Below, in pieces: positions 47,802-57,119 of a stretch of DNA of 64,000 bases (its first letter is position 1; each line of letters opens with the position of its first letter). This DNA is from Draconibacterium aestuarii (lineage in GTDB: Bacteria > Bacteroidota > Bacteroidia > Bacteroidales > Prolixibacteraceae). Where the stretch lies: the NCBI GenBank assembly GCA_026671195.1, contig JAPOHD010000017.1, positions 62,001-126,000 on the forward strand. Reading direction: 5' to 3'. Both the position numbers and the translations under genes were made by a program. The notes beneath the pieces were generated by a model. That model did no database searches. It was not told the origin of the DNA and worked only from the letters and a program-made list of their open reading frames with translations.

Positions 47802-47863
47802 CGTCATGCTGAACTTGTTTCAGCATCTGTTAAATTAGATTCCGAATTAAGTTCGGAATGACG
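47802..47863. repeat. inverted repeat between argF' and hisA
   Basis: CGTCAT (47802-47807) pairs with ATGACG (47858-47863). Inside are two smaller hairpins, GCTGAA-CTTGT-TTCAGC and TCCGAA-TTAAG-TTCGGA. The CGTCATGCTGAACTTGTTTCAGCATCT word is another dispersed palindrome type as I recall; not a terminator, as no T-run follows. Confidence 0.65.
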
Positions 47864-47868
47864 AAGAA

Positions 47869-48816
47869 CTAACTGTTTTCCAAAATCATTTTTAAAACAG
47901 CCTGCGCAGTAACTTCACGGTTTTTAGCTTGGTCAACCACAATTGAATTTGGGCTGTCGATTACTCCGTCGCTAACCACAACATTTCGGCGAACCGGCAA
48001 ACAGTGCATAAATTTGGCATTGTTGGTCAATGCCATTTTTTCTTCGTTCACTGTCCAATTCATATCTTTCGAAAGTATCTTCCCATAATCGGTGTACGAA
48101 GCCCAGTTTTTGGCATAAATAAAATCGGCACCTTCAAAAGCTTTTTTCTGATCGTATTCTACTTTTACATCACCCATAAATTCGGAGGCCAGTTCGTATC
48201 CTTTGGGGTGAGTAACTACCAGTTCGTAATCGGTTTCACACATCCATTCAACAAACGAATTGGCAACAGCCTGCGGCAAAGCACGCGGGTGAGGCGCCCA
48301 GGTTAACACCACTTTGGGGCGTTCAACTGTTTTGTGTTCCTCAATGGTTACCAAATCGGCAAAACTTTGCAGCGGATGACGAGTTGCTGCTTCCATACTA
48401 ACAACCGGAACGCCGGCGTATTCAACAAACTGGCTAAGTATTTTTTCAGAGTAGTCGGCCTCCCGGCTTTCAAACTTGGCAAAAGCACGAACACCAATCA
48501 CATCGCAGTATTTTCCGATTACCGGAATGGCCTCGCGTAAATGCTCCGCATTGTTGCCGTCCATTACTACGCCCATTTCCGATTCCAACTGCCAACTGTC
48601 TTCATTTACATTCATCACCATGGTATTCATCCCAAGATTCATGGCTGCTTTTTGCGTACTTAAACGAGTACGCAAGCTGGAATTAAAAAATACCAAAACC
48701 ATGGTTTTGTTTTTTCCCAGGTGTTGAAATCCGAAAGGATTATTTTTTACTTCAAATGCGGTTTCCAAGGCTTTTTTTATGCTTGGAATATCTTTTACTG
48801 ATGTGAATTTCTTCAT
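47869..48816 (-). CDS. argF': N-acyl-L-ornithine carbamoyltransferase (ArgF' type)
   Basis: 315 residues. It carbamoylates N-succinyl- or N-acetyl-ornithine rather than ornithine. The carbamoyl-phosphate motif is SSLRTRLS (residues 46-53), and the catalytic blocks are EAATRHPLQSFADL and HCLPVRRN. As I recall, residue 90 sets acyl specificity: Pro in Bacteroides SOTase and Glu at the matching place in Xanthomonas AOTase. Here the codon at 48547-48549 encodes Ala (MDGNNAEHL), so the acyl group cannot be assigned from this residue. The next gene upstream is proA. Confidence 0.93.
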   Translation of the reverse strand: MKKFTSVKDIPSIKKALETAFEVKNNPFGFQHLGKNKTMVLVFFNSSLRTRLSTQKAAMNLGMNTMVMNVNEDSWQLESEMGVVMDGNNAEHLREAIPVIGKYCDVIGVRAFAKFESREADYSEKILSQFVEYAGVPVVSMEAATRHPLQSFADLVTIEEHKTVERPKVVLTWAPHPRALPQAVANSFVEWMCETDYELVVTHPKGYELASEFMGDVKVEYDQKKAFEGADFIYAKNWASYTDYGKILSKDMNWTVNEEKMALTNNAKFMHCLPVRRNVVVSDGVIDSPNSIVVDQAKNREVTAQAVLKMILENS

Positions 48817-48891
48817 ATTTCTAAAAGTTGGAAGTTGGAAGCCTTAAGCGAGAAGTTGAGTACTTCCAACAAATTTAAATTCAATATAAAT

Positions 48892-50142
48892 CTATTTTGG
48901 TCTTACTTGTCCGTTTCCTTCAATAATCCATTTGTAACTGCACAACTCCTCCAAAGCCATTGGTCCTCGTGCGTGTAGTTTTTGGGTACTGATTCCGATT
49001 TCGGCTCCCAGCCCAAACTGAGCACCATCGGTATACGCCGTCGACGTGTTGGAATAAACCGAAGAGGCATCTACCATTTTTCTGAAGAGCTGAATGCGAT
49101 CGTTATCTTCAGAAATAATTGCCTCGCTGTGTTTCGAACTGTGTTTATTGATGTGCTCAATTGCATCGTTGATACAATCTACGGTTTTTATCGACATTTT
49201 CATCGAAAGAAATTCAGTCCCAAACGACTCTTCTGTAGCCGGGAACAATAACTCTGCCGGATAAACATCTTTTATTTTTTTGAATGAAGGTTCGTCGGCA
49301 TAAATAACTACCTTTTCTTCCGAAAGTTTTTGTGCAAAAGAAACAAGTTCATTCAAACGGCTTTCGTGAATTACCAGGCAGTCGAGCGCATTACAAACCG
49401 ATACGCGACGCGTTTTGGCATTAAAAATAATTTCTCGTCCTTTTTCGGCATCACCAAATTTATCGAAATAAGTGTGGCAAATTCCTGCACCTGTTTCAAT
49501 TACCGGGATGGTTGCATTTTCTCGAACAAAATTGATCAGTCCCTGGCTTCCGCGTGGAATAATTAAATCGATATACCCATGTGCACGAAGCATTTCGTTT
49601 GTTTCCTCGCGGCCGGCAGGTAATAAACTTACCATATTTTCATCCAAATCAAATTTTTTCAGCACTTTTTGAATGATCGAAACAATGGCCTGATTGGAAT
49701 AAATGGCATCGCTGCCTCCTTTTAAAACACAGGCATTTCCCGATTTCAGACAAAGCGCAAACACATCGAAAGTAACATTCGGACGGGCTTCGTAAATAAT
49801 ACCGATTACTCCAAACGGAACTGTGATTTTACTGATTTTTAAACCATTCGGGCGCTCAGTTTCTTTCAGAACAGTTCCAACCGGACTTGGTAAACTGGCA
49901 ACATTTTCAATATCGGAAGCAATTCCTTCAATTCGATCGGTAGTAAGTTTTAACCGGTCAAACTTTGGATCGTTTGCATCCATTCTGTCCAGGTCCTTTT
50001 TATTTTCGGTTAAAATAAACTCTGAATTTGCCCTTGCCTGATTTGCCAGTTCCTGCAAAACAGCCACAATCTTACTGTCCTGCACCATGTTTAGCTTACG
50101 TGAGGCAGCCAGTACTTTTTGTAGTTGTTGTTCTATTCTCAT
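48892..50142 (-). CDS. proA: glutamate-5-semialdehyde dehydrogenase
   Basis: ProA, 416 residues, NADPH reduction of glutamyl phosphate in proline synthesis. The catalytic Cys is in [47 protein letters not shown] and [19 protein letters not shown] are the family blocks. It follows proB after 280 bp. Confidence 0.97.
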   Translation of the reverse strand: MRIEQQLQKVLAASRKLNMVQDSKIVAVLQELANQARANSEFILTENKKDLDRMDANDPKFDRLKLTTDRIEGIASDIENVASLPSPVGTVLKETERPNGLKISKITVPFGVIGIIYEARPNVTFDVFALCLKSGNACVLKGGSDAIYSNQAIVSIIQKVLKKFDLDENMVSLLPAGREETNEMLRAHGYIDLIIPRGSQGLINFVRENATIPVIETGAGICHTYFDKFGDAEKGREIIFNAKTRRVSVCNALDCLVIHESRLNELVSFAQKLSEEKVVIYADEPSFKKIKDVYPAELLFPATEESFGTEFLSMKMSIKTVDCINDAIEHINKHSSKHSEAIISEDNDRIQLFRKMVDASSVYSNTSTAYTDGAQFGLGAEIGISTQKLHARGPMALEELCSYKWIIEGNGQVRPK

Positions 50143-50265
50143 TTCGTCCTCCTTTTAATTCGATGTGATAAAATTTCCAATAAGTACTATTCAATGTAAA
50201 ATTTCCAATTTTAGAGATTGAATATTTGAGTTCAATATTGGACATTCGCTTTTAAATTTTAAAAA

Positions 50266-50289
50266 CCCTCTCCCAGGGGAGGGAGAGGG
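50266..50289. repeat. CCCTCTCCC hairpin in the proB-proA gap
   Basis: CCCTCTCCC and GGGAGAGGG form a perfect 9-bp stem with a 6-nt loop (AGGGGA). No T-run follows on the minus strand, so transcription of proA could continue through. Similar G/C-tract hairpins are common dispersed elements in bacteria. Confidence 0.65.
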
Positions 50290-50424
50290 AGCTCAGAATA
50301 CGTTCAAATTAAGGCATTTAAAAAAGGGAGTGAGTATGAGAACCGAAGGGTACATACTACGTTAAAAGTTACCCTGAGCTATTTTTTATTTTCAATATTT
50401 TACAAGAGATAATGACATTTATCT

Positions 50425-51531
50425 CTAAGAACTTCCATTCAATCTATTTTCCAGATACAAATAATCATAGTGTACAACAGGTTTTTGTTTGTCAGACTGT
50501 TTTTCATGTTCAATTTTATCCGAATTGTAACTTGCTTTTCCAATGCCAACAATCTCTCCAGATTCATCCACTATTTTTATCAAATCTCCTTTCTTAAATC
50601 CACTGTCAATACTTACTATTCCAACAGGAAGTAAACTAACAGCTTTCTCCGAATTCAATGCATCAATAGCTCCCTGATTTACTGTTACCTGTCCTTTGGC
50701 AAAACCATCAGAGTAGCCAATCCATTTTTTTACTCCGCTTGATGATTTTTCGTTGGGAACAAAAAACGTATGTTTCAGCTCTTTTTGCGTATCCAGCATA
50801 TTAATCAACACATTTTCCCTGGTTCCGTTTGCAACATGAACCCCAATTCCGTCGCCTGCAACTTTTTTGGCAATTCGAAATTTTGTTAACATTCCCCCGC
50901 GCCCAAAATTCGACTGTTCGGAAGAGATGGCATTCTCGGGTTCCTTTTCCTGAATTTCAATTCGTTCTATCAGTTCAGCATCTTCACTGTCGGGGTGGGC
51001 ACTAAACACTCCGTCGACATTGCTTAAAATAATCAGAGCTTCAGAGTCCACCATCGACGCAATTAATCCCGAAAGTTCGTCGTTGTCAGTAAACATTAAC
51101 TCTGTTACGGAAATAGTATCGTTTTCGTTAACAATTGGTATCACTTTATTTTCGAGTAGCGTTGTGATACAGTTTTTCATGTTCAGATAATGTCCGCGAC
51201 TCGAGAAATTCTCTTTGGTGGTAAGTACCTGAGCACAAACCAAACCATCTTCGTGAAAAAAATCGGAGTACCGCGAAATTAATTTTACCTGCCCCAAAGC
51301 AGCCCACAATTGACGTTGCGAAACAGCATCGGTTTTTTTAGCTGGTTGCAACACTGCACGACCTGCCGCAACCGCCCCCGAAGAAACCAACACCACTTCT
51401 ACCCCATTTTTATGAAGAAATGCAATTTGGTCAACAAGATGGGCCATTCTCGAGACATTTAAAGTGCCATCGGGTTTGGCCAGCACATTACTGCCAATTT
51501 TTACGGTTATTTTTTTATAGCGTGACTGCAC
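50425..51531 (-). CDS. proB: glutamate 5-kinase
   Basis: ProB, 368 residues. The amino acid kinase domain (1-260) has VKIGSNVLAKPDG, LVSSGAVAAG, ENDTISV and NFGRGGMLTKFRIAK, and a PUA domain (275-368) has GKDLIKI-like FKKGDLIKIVDESGEIVGIGKA. It phosphorylates glutamate in the first step of proline synthesis and is normally feedback-inhibited by proline. It lies 3 bp after proC, so the two are translationally coupled. Confidence 0.96.
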   Translation of the reverse strand: MQSRYKKITVKIGSNVLAKPDGTLNVSRMAHLVDQIAFLHKNGVEVVLVSSGAVAAGRAVLQPAKKTDAVSQRQLWAALGQVKLISRYSDFFHEDGLVCAQVLTTKENFSSRGHYLNMKNCITTLLENKVIPIVNENDTISVTELMFTDNDELSGLIASMVDSEALIILSNVDGVFSAHPDSEDAELIERIEIQEKEPENAISSEQSNFGRGGMLTKFRIAKKVAGDGIGVHVANGTRENVLINMLDTQKELKHTFFVPNEKSSSGVKKWIGYSDGFAKGQVTVNQGAIDALNSEKAVSLLPVGIVSIDSGFKKGDLIKIVDESGEIVGIGKASYNSDKIEHEKQSDKQKPVVHYDYLYLENRLNGSS

Positions 51532-51534
51532 AAT

Positions 51535-52335
51535 TTATTTCGAATTATCAATCTTTTTATACGATGCCAACACTCCCTGTATCAAAGAAGAGCTAAATCC
51601 TTTGTGCTCCATTTCGTTTAATCCGGTTATGGTTACACCCATTGGAGTGGTCACTTTATCAATCTCACGTTCAGGATGATTACCTGACTGCAGAACCAGT
51701 TCGGTTGCTCCCTTAACGGTTTGTGCAGTAATAAACTGGGCCATTTCGGCTCCAAATCCTATTTCAATTCCGCCCTGCATGGCCGCACGGATGTAACGTA
51801 AAGCATACGCAATTCCACACGACGAAAGCACAGTGGCAGCTGCCATTAACTCTTCGCCAATTTCAACGGTTTTACCCAATTTATTAAACAACTCAACCAC
51901 ATAATCCTTATGCGGATCGGTATTGCCGTTCGCAGATATACAGGTTAGGGATTCCTGCAAAGCAATCGCGGTATTTGGCATCACCCGGAAAATTGGAATG
52001 TCGTTACCTGCCATTTCGCCAAGTTCGTTGATACCAACACCGGCAACAATGGAAATAAAGATTTTTTCGGGCGAAAGAACAGGTTTAATTTCGTTAATTA
52101 CACCTTCAATATGATACGGTTTTACAGCAACAATAATAACGTCGGCATTTTTTGTTGCCTCCAGGTTATTTTGAAAAGTGTTTACCCCCAGGTCACTCAT
52201 TTTTTTAAGTGTGCTTTCTTTTCGGTCGGCAACAAAAATATCGGAAGCCGGAACAAAACCTGACTTTAAAAGTCCCACAGCAATGGCTCCTCCCATATTG
52301 CCAACTCCAATAATTGCTATCTTTTTATTTTCCAT
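51535..52335 (-). CDS. proC: pyrroline-5-carboxylate reductase
   Basis: ProC, 266 residues, last step of proline synthesis. The dinucleotide fold starts IAIIGVGNMGGAIAVGLL (GxGxxG); VIIVAVKPY, RVMPNTAIALQES and the C-terminal SSCGIAYALRYI, TVKGATELVLQSG and VTTPMGVTITGLNEME are the family blocks. It comes between argD and proB. Confidence 0.96.
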   Translation of the reverse strand: MENKKIAIIGVGNMGGAIAVGLLKSGFVPASDIFVADRKESTLKKMSDLGVNTFQNNLEATKNADVIIVAVKPYHIEGVINEIKPVLSPEKIFISIVAGVGINELGEMAGNDIPIFRVMPNTAIALQESLTCISANGNTDPHKDYVVELFNKLGKTVEIGEELMAAATVLSSCGIAYALRYIRAAMQGGIEIGFGAEMAQFITAQTVKGATELVLQSGNHPEREIDKVTTPMGVTITGLNEMEHKGFSSSLIQGVLASYKKIDNSK

Positions 52336-52373
52336 GTTGTCTAAATTAGATAATGTAATGTTCTTATTTCCAT

Positions 52374-53510
52374 TTATTCTGCCAACGACTTTAATACATC
52401 AGCAAAGGCATTCAAAAATTCGTCGGCCTGTTTAATGCTTAAACTTAGTGGCGGTAACAATCGTATAATATTTTGTCCGGAAACCCCGGTAAAAATCCCA
52501 TATTCATTCAGTAATTTCTGACGGATTTCTTTGATTGGCGTTTTAAATTCCATTCCAATCATCAATCCCTTTCCACGTATTTCGAAATCACCATTCATCG
52601 CAGCCAGTTTTTCCATCAGGTAATTTCCAACTTTTTGCGAATTTTCCACCAGCTTTTCTTGTTGAATAACATCCAACACTGCAATTGCTGCAGCACAAGC
52701 TAAGTGATTTCCGCCAAATGTAGTTCCCAACATACCAAACCAGGGCTCAATTTCAGGTTGAATTAATACTCCACCAATTGGAAATCCATTCCCCATTCCT
52801 TTTGCCATGGTAATCATGTCTGGTTTTACATCAGAATATTGATAGGAAAAAAACTTCCCACTTCGTCCGTAACCCGACTGAATTTCATCTAAAATAAGTG
52901 CGGCTACATATTTCTCTGTTAGTTTTTTTAATGCAACCAGAAAACCTTCATCAGGAACATGAATTCCGCCAATTCCCTGAATTCCTTCAACAATTACGGC
53001 AGCAACATCTCCATTTTTTAAGGCTTCTTCGGTTGCTTGAATATCGTTAAACGGTAGAATAACAGCATTGCTTGTTTCGTTAACAGGGGCAATGATTTTG
53101 GGATTGTCTGTTATCGATACGGCTGCAGAGGTTCGTCCGTGAAATCCTTTTTTATAACTGATTATTTTCTTTTTACCAGTAATAAACGAAGCCAGTTTTA
53201 TTGCATTTTCGTTGGCTTCGGCACCAGAGTTACACAGAAAAAGTTGATAATCTTCGCAGCCGGAAACTACGCCTAATTTTTCAGCCAGTTCTTTTTGCAA
53301 AGGATTTTGTACCGAGTTAGAATAAAACCCAATCTGCGAAAGCTGAGAAGAAATTTTCTCAACATAAGTTGGATGGCTGTGACCAATTGAAATTACAGCA
53401 TGCCCTCCATAAAGATCAAGGTATTTTTTCCCTTCAGAATCCCAAACATGACAACCTTCTGCCTTAACAGGCGTAATGTCGAATAACGGATATACGTCGA
53501 ATAGTTTCAT
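52374..53510 (-). CDS. argD: acylornithine aminotransferase
   Basis: ArgD, 378 residues from the ATG at 53510 (MKLFDVYPLFDITPV); longer starts add non-homologous residues. A class III PLP transaminase. YLDLYGGHAVISIGHSHP, NSGAEANENAIKLAS, the LILDEIQSGYGRSGKFFSYQ block with the Asp that binds PLP, and the PLP Lys in TMAKGMGNGFPIGG are all present. It forms the N-acyl ornithine used by ArgF'. Between argC and proC. Confidence 0.96.
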   Translation of the reverse strand: MKLFDVYPLFDITPVKAEGCHVWDSEGKKYLDLYGGHAVISIGHSHPTYVEKISSQLSQIGFYSNSVQNPLQKELAEKLGVVSGCEDYQLFLCNSGAEANENAIKLASFITGKKKIISYKKGFHGRTSAAVSITDNPKIIAPVNETSNAVILPFNDIQATEEALKNGDVAAVIVEGIQGIGGIHVPDEGFLVALKKLTEKYVAALILDEIQSGYGRSGKFFSYQYSDVKPDMITMAKGMGNGFPIGGVLIQPEIEPWFGMLGTTFGGNHLACAAAIAVLDVIQQEKLVENSQKVGNYLMEKLAAMNGDFEIRGKGLMIGMEFKTPIKEIRQKLLNEYGIFTGVSGQNIIRLLPPLSLSIKQADEFLNAFADVLKSLAE

Positions 53511-53621
53511 ATCGTAATGTCGGAAGTTGGAAGTCGGGAACCCGAAGTTGTTCAAGTTCACCGAAAATCTTTGTTCCTTTTATATTATTATTACTTTGGT
53601 TGAACACTCATTACACTGTAT

Positions 53622-53670
53622 AAATCGACACACGATTTAAAATCTGTGCTAATCTGCGTAATCCGTGTTC
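53622..53670. repeat. hairpin and AATCTGTG direct repeats in the argC-argD gap
   Basis: A small hairpin AAATCG-ACACA-CGATTT (53622-53638) is followed by three near repeats AATCTGTGCT, AATCTGCGT and AATCCGTGTTC (53641-53670). It looks like a dispersed intergenic repeat remnant; significance unclear. Confidence 0.45.
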
Positions 53671-53680
53671 TAATTTTTTC

Positions 53681-54649
53681 TTAAAAAGCCACCGGTTTTA
53701 AACTCAACCCGGCTTTTTCGTCCAGACCAAACATTAGGTTCATATTCTGAACGGCTTGCCCGGATGCTCCTTTTATTAAATTGTCGGTTAAACTGATTAT
53801 TACCAGTTTATTGCCGTGTTTCTCCAAATAAATTACACCTTTATTGGTGTTGACCACCTGTTTTACACCCGGATTTTTATCGGTAATAAAAACAAACGGA
53901 TGCCCGGCATAGTAGTCTTTGTACACCTCTTTTGCCTCTTCGAGCGAACCGTCGAATTTTGTATAACATGACACAAAAATACCACGAGTGTGATTCCCAC
54001 GAATCGGCACAAAATTAAAATCATCCTCAAAATCGGGTTGAAGCTGCGTTAAACTTTGCAGGATCTCGCCCTCGTGTTGATGCTCAAAAATTTTGTAGGC
54101 CGAAACATTGCTGCTTCTCCAGCTAAAATGAGAAGTAGACGTTGGTTTTTGCCCGGCACCGGTTGAGCCGGTAATCGCCTGAACATGTACTTCGTCTTTT
54201 AATAATCCGTTGGCTGCCAGTGGCAAAAGCGCCAGCTGAATTCCTGTAGCAAAACACCCTGGGTTTGCAATCCTTTCCGATGATTCAATTTCGTCACGAT
54301 TTAGTTCAGGAAGGCCGTAAATAAAATCGTTGCCCTCTCTTTTCAAACGGAAATCGTGGCTCAAATCGATGATTTTTAAATATTTTGGGAAAGAATTTTT
54401 CTCCATAAATTCTATCGATTTACCATGCCCCATACAAAGAAAAATTACATCCACTTCGTCGAACGGCATTTGATCGGTAAAGTTCAAATCGCTTTCACCC
54501 AACAAATCAATATGAACATCCGAAATTGGATTTCCTGCATTACTCGTACTTTGTACAAAACCAATTTCAGCCTCAGGATGATTTAGTAAAATCCTCAACA
54601 ACTCGCCGGCTGTATACCCGGCTCCACCTATAATTCCAACTTTAATCAT
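53681..54649 (-). CDS. argC: N-acyl-gamma-glutamyl-phosphate reductase
   Basis: ArgC, 322 residues. VGIIGGAGYTAGELLRIL (NADP fold) opens the protein, and the catalytic Cys132 lies in ANPGCFAT, with the GSTGAGQKPTSTSHF segment and the C-terminal FVPIRGNHTRGI part also present. It reduces the acyl-glutamyl phosphate to the semialdehyde. It is 1 bp after argG. Confidence 0.96.
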   Translation of the reverse strand: MIKVGIIGGAGYTAGELLRILLNHPEAEIGFVQSTSNAGNPISDVHIDLLGESDLNFTDQMPFDEVDVIFLCMGHGKSIEFMEKNSFPKYLKIIDLSHDFRLKREGNDFIYGLPELNRDEIESSERIANPGCFATGIQLALLPLAANGLLKDEVHVQAITGSTGAGQKPTSTSHFSWRSSNVSAYKIFEHQHEGEILQSLTQLQPDFEDDFNFVPIRGNHTRGIFVSCYTKFDGSLEEAKEVYKDYYAGHPFVFITDKNPGVKQVVNTNKGVIYLEKHGNKLVIISLTDNLIKGASGQAVQNMNLMFGLDEKAGLSLKPVAF

Positions 54650-54650
54650 C

Positions 54651-55844
54651 CTATAAATTCTTATTTACCGAATTGTAAATTTTCAATGAGTTTGAAAGAA
54701 TTTTCGTAAATCCTTTAATGTCATCTGCTGTCCACGCTTCAACGGTTTCACCATATTGACCAAAACCAGAGTTCATCAAATCGTGTTCCGATTCAATACC
54801 CACCAGTTCGAAATGATATGGTTTTAATTTTACAATTACTTTCCCTGTTACATTTTCCTGAGTCGATTCTAGGAAAGTTTCAATGTTGCGCATCACTGGT
54901 TCCTGGTACATGGCTTCATGCAGGAACATTCCATACCAGTTTCCCAATTGCTCTTTCCAATACGATTGCCATTTTGTAAGCGTATGTTTTTCGAGCAAGT
55001 GGTGGGCTTTAATTGTAATTAACGGAGCAGCGGCTTCAAAACCAACGCGGCCTTTAATTCCAATAATTGTATCGCCAACGTGTGTGTCGCGGCCAATGGC
55101 GTATTTCGAAGCAACAGCTTCCAGTGCACGAATTATTTCGGGTCCATTTTCATAGAATTCGCCATCAAGCGATATCAGTTCACCTTTTTCAAATCCCAAT
55201 TCAATGGTTTTTTCTTCGGTGGCTTCCAATTGACTTGGATAGGCTTCTTCCGGCAGATTTTTGTTGGTTGTTAATGTTTCTTTTCCACCAACACTTGTTC
55301 CCCAAAGTCCCTGATTAATGGAATATTCCATTTTTGTAAAATCAGCTTCGTAACCGTGCTTTTTCAAGTAGTCGATTTCGTACTGACGTGTTAAAAGCAT
55401 ATCGCGGGTAGGGGTGATGATTTCAATTTCGGGTGCCAGTACTTGGAAAGTCAAATCGAAACGAATCTGGTCGTTCCCGGCTCCGGTACTTCCATGTGCA
55501 ATATATTTTGCTCCAATCTTTTTAGCATATTCAATGGTTGCAATGGCCTGGAAAGCACGTTCAGAACTCACAGAAATGGGATAAGTATTGTTACGCAAAA
55601 TATTTCCGTAAACCATGTAACGAATACATTTTTCGTAATATTCGTTGGTTACATCAAGTGTTACGTGCTCAACGGCTCCCAGGGCCAGGGCACGCTCTTC
55701 AACCGCTTTTAGTTCTTCGTCTGAGAAACCACCGGTGTTGGCAATGGCGGTATATACATCGTAACCTTTTTCTTCTTTTAAATACTTTGCGCAAAACGAA
55801 GTATCCAAACCTCCGCTAAATGCTAAAACCAATTTTTTGCTCAT
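54651..55844 (-). CDS. argG: argininosuccinate synthase
   Basis: ArgG, 397 residues, joins citrulline and aspartate using ATP. The PP-loop is AFSGGLDTSFCAKYL; YIAHGSTGAGNDQIRFDL and EYSINQGLWGTSVGGKE are the substrate loops. Bacteroidota ArgG of this type is shorter than the E. coli enzyme. Between the GNAT gene and argC. Confidence 0.97.
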   Translation of the reverse strand: MSKKLVLAFSGGLDTSFCAKYLKEEKGYDVYTAIANTGGFSDEELKAVEERALALGAVEHVTLDVTNEYYEKCIRYMVYGNILRNNTYPISVSSERAFQAIATIEYAKKIGAKYIAHGSTGAGNDQIRFDLTFQVLAPEIEIITPTRDMLLTRQYEIDYLKKHGYEADFTKMEYSINQGLWGTSVGGKETLTTNKNLPEEAYPSQLEATEEKTIELGFEKGELISLDGEFYENGPEIIRALEAVASKYAIGRDTHVGDTIIGIKGRVGFEAAAPLITIKAHHLLEKHTLTKWQSYWKEQLGNWYGMFLHEAMYQEPVMRNIETFLESTQENVTGKVIVKLKPYHFELVGIESEHDLMNSGFGQYGETVEAWTADDIKGFTKILSNSLKIYNSVNKNL

Positions 55845-55877
55845 GATATACTATCTTTGAATAAGAGTGACGGCAGA

Positions 55878-56594
55878 CTATTTCAATCCAAACAATCTGT
55901 AGCTGCCTGTTTGAAACTTTCCAGCTGCCGTCACATTATTTATTTTCTTTACTATCTTATTTTTTATACTTCCTGCTCCCGGTTTTAATTTAGAAACAAA
56001 CTCAAATAAACTGCGTTTTTTAATTCCGTTTTTGCTCTTAAAGTTTGGTTTTTCCCATTCCGGATTATACAACATCCCGGTACACAAACACTTCGAACGG
56101 CCTGTTCTTTCAAGTATGTCGTAATTCACACAGCCTTTGCAACCGGCCCAAAACTGGTCATCCACGGTTAATTCCGAGAATGTTACAGGGCGATACCCAA
56201 GTTCGTGATTAATCTTCATCACTGCCAGTCCGGTCGTTAACCCGAATATTTTAGATTTTGGATATCTTGTTCGCGAAAGTTGAAAAGCTTTCCTTTTTAT
56301 CTCTTTCGCCAATCCAATTCCGCGGTATTCATCAACAACAATTAATCCTGAGTTGGCAACAAATCCTTTCTCCTGCCAGGCTTCGATATAACAAAATCCG
56401 GCAAACACATCTTTCTCCAACGCAATAATCGCTTTCCCTGCGACTATTTTTTCCTGAAGATATTCAAACGTCCTCCTGGCAATACCTGTTCCACGCTGTT
56501 TTGATGCGATATCAATTGCATCATTTATATCATCAATATATTTTACATGCTGCTCACCAGCAATCAAAATATCTATGTTCTTCAACTCCTTCAT
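55878..56594 (-). CDS. GNAT acyltransferase of the arginine cluster, probable N-acylglutamate synthase
   Basis: 238 residues. The GNAT acetyl-CoA motif A is V-VDEYRGIGLAKEI (residues 86-100, R/Q-x-x-G-x-G/A). Its place between argR and argG is conserved in Bacteroidota, which lack classical argA, and family members there have been proposed to make N-succinyl- or N-acetyl-glutamate. It has an unusual cysteine set at 152, 155, 169 and 171 (CKGC then CLC), which could bind zinc or an Fe-S cluster. Unusually long for a GNAT, with a basic C-terminal tail. Confidence 0.75.
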   Translation of the reverse strand: MKELKNIDILIAGEQHVKYIDDINDAIDIASKQRGTGIARRTFEYLQEKIVAGKAIIALEKDVFAGFCYIEAWQEKGFVANSGLIVVDEYRGIGLAKEIKRKAFQLSRTRYPKSKIFGLTTGLAVMKINHELGYRPVTFSELTVDDQFWAGCKGCVNYDILERTGRSKCLCTGMLYNPEWEKPNFKSKNGIKKRSLFEFVSKLKPGAGSIKNKIVKKINNVTAAGKFQTGSYRLFGLK

Positions 56595-56604
56595 CCGTTT
56601 CGAA

Positions 56605-57084
56605 TTAAATTCTTCCTTTTAGTTTTGGCATAATTGTTACTAATGCTTCCACTAAATCGTTTTTCGATATTCCTTCTCTTTGTATTATTAATATTGTGTC
56701 ATCTCCTGCTACTGTCCCTATTATTTCCCACGGACTTGTTTGGTCGATTACCGCAGCAATACTGCTGGCATAACCCGGTATGGTTTTTACAGCTGCCAGA
56801 TTTCCCGAAAACTGAATATCCAGAAAACCATCAGCTAAATAATTCACCCTGTTTTGCGAATGAACTGTTTCACTGTGCCCATTTTCAGGAATAGTATATA
56901 TATATCCTTTTACAGGGTGTGTTGATTTGGCCACCTGCAAAACTTTTAAATCGCGCGATAATGTTGCCTGGGTTAAATCAAAACCCTTTTGTTTTAATTC
57001 AGCCAACAATTCTTCCTGGCTGCTTATATTGCCCTTTTGAATTATTTTTCTGATTTCAAGTTGCCGTTGTACTTTATTCTTCAT
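56605..57084 (-). CDS. argR: arginine repressor
   Basis: ArgR, 159 residues from the ATG at 57084. ATGs at 57099 (MNIYSM) and 57120 are further upstream but the family starts near MKNKVQRQ. The N-terminal winged helix (1-70) has FDLTQATLSRDLKVLQV; the C-terminal domain holds GTVAGDDTILII. It heads the arg cluster, and its start codon lies against an ARG-box-like palindrome, suggesting autoregulation. Confidence 0.95.
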   Translation of the reverse strand: MKNKVQRQLEIRKIIQKGNISSQEELLAELKQKGFDLTQATLSRDLKVLQVAKSTHPVKGYIYTIPENGHSETVHSQNRVNYLADGFLDIQFSGNLAAVKTIPGYASSIAAVIDQTSPWEIIGTVAGDDTILIIQREGISKNDLVEALVTIMPKLKGRI

Positions 57085-57098
57085 TGAATAAATATTCA
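57085..57098. promoter_or_regulatory. ARG box 1
   Basis: TGAATAAATATTCA matches TGAATWWWWATTCA at every position. It lies against the argR start and 21 bp from box 2. Confidence 0.75.
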
Positions 57099-57105
57099 TT
57101 TTAAA

Positions 57106-57119
57106 TGCAAATTTATGCA
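57106..57119. promoter_or_regulatory. ARG box 2
   Basis: TGCAAATTTATGCA, a palindrome close to the ARG consensus, starts exactly 21 bp from box 1, the spacing of paired ArgR operators in E. coli. It overlaps the argR -7 box. Confidence 0.6.
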
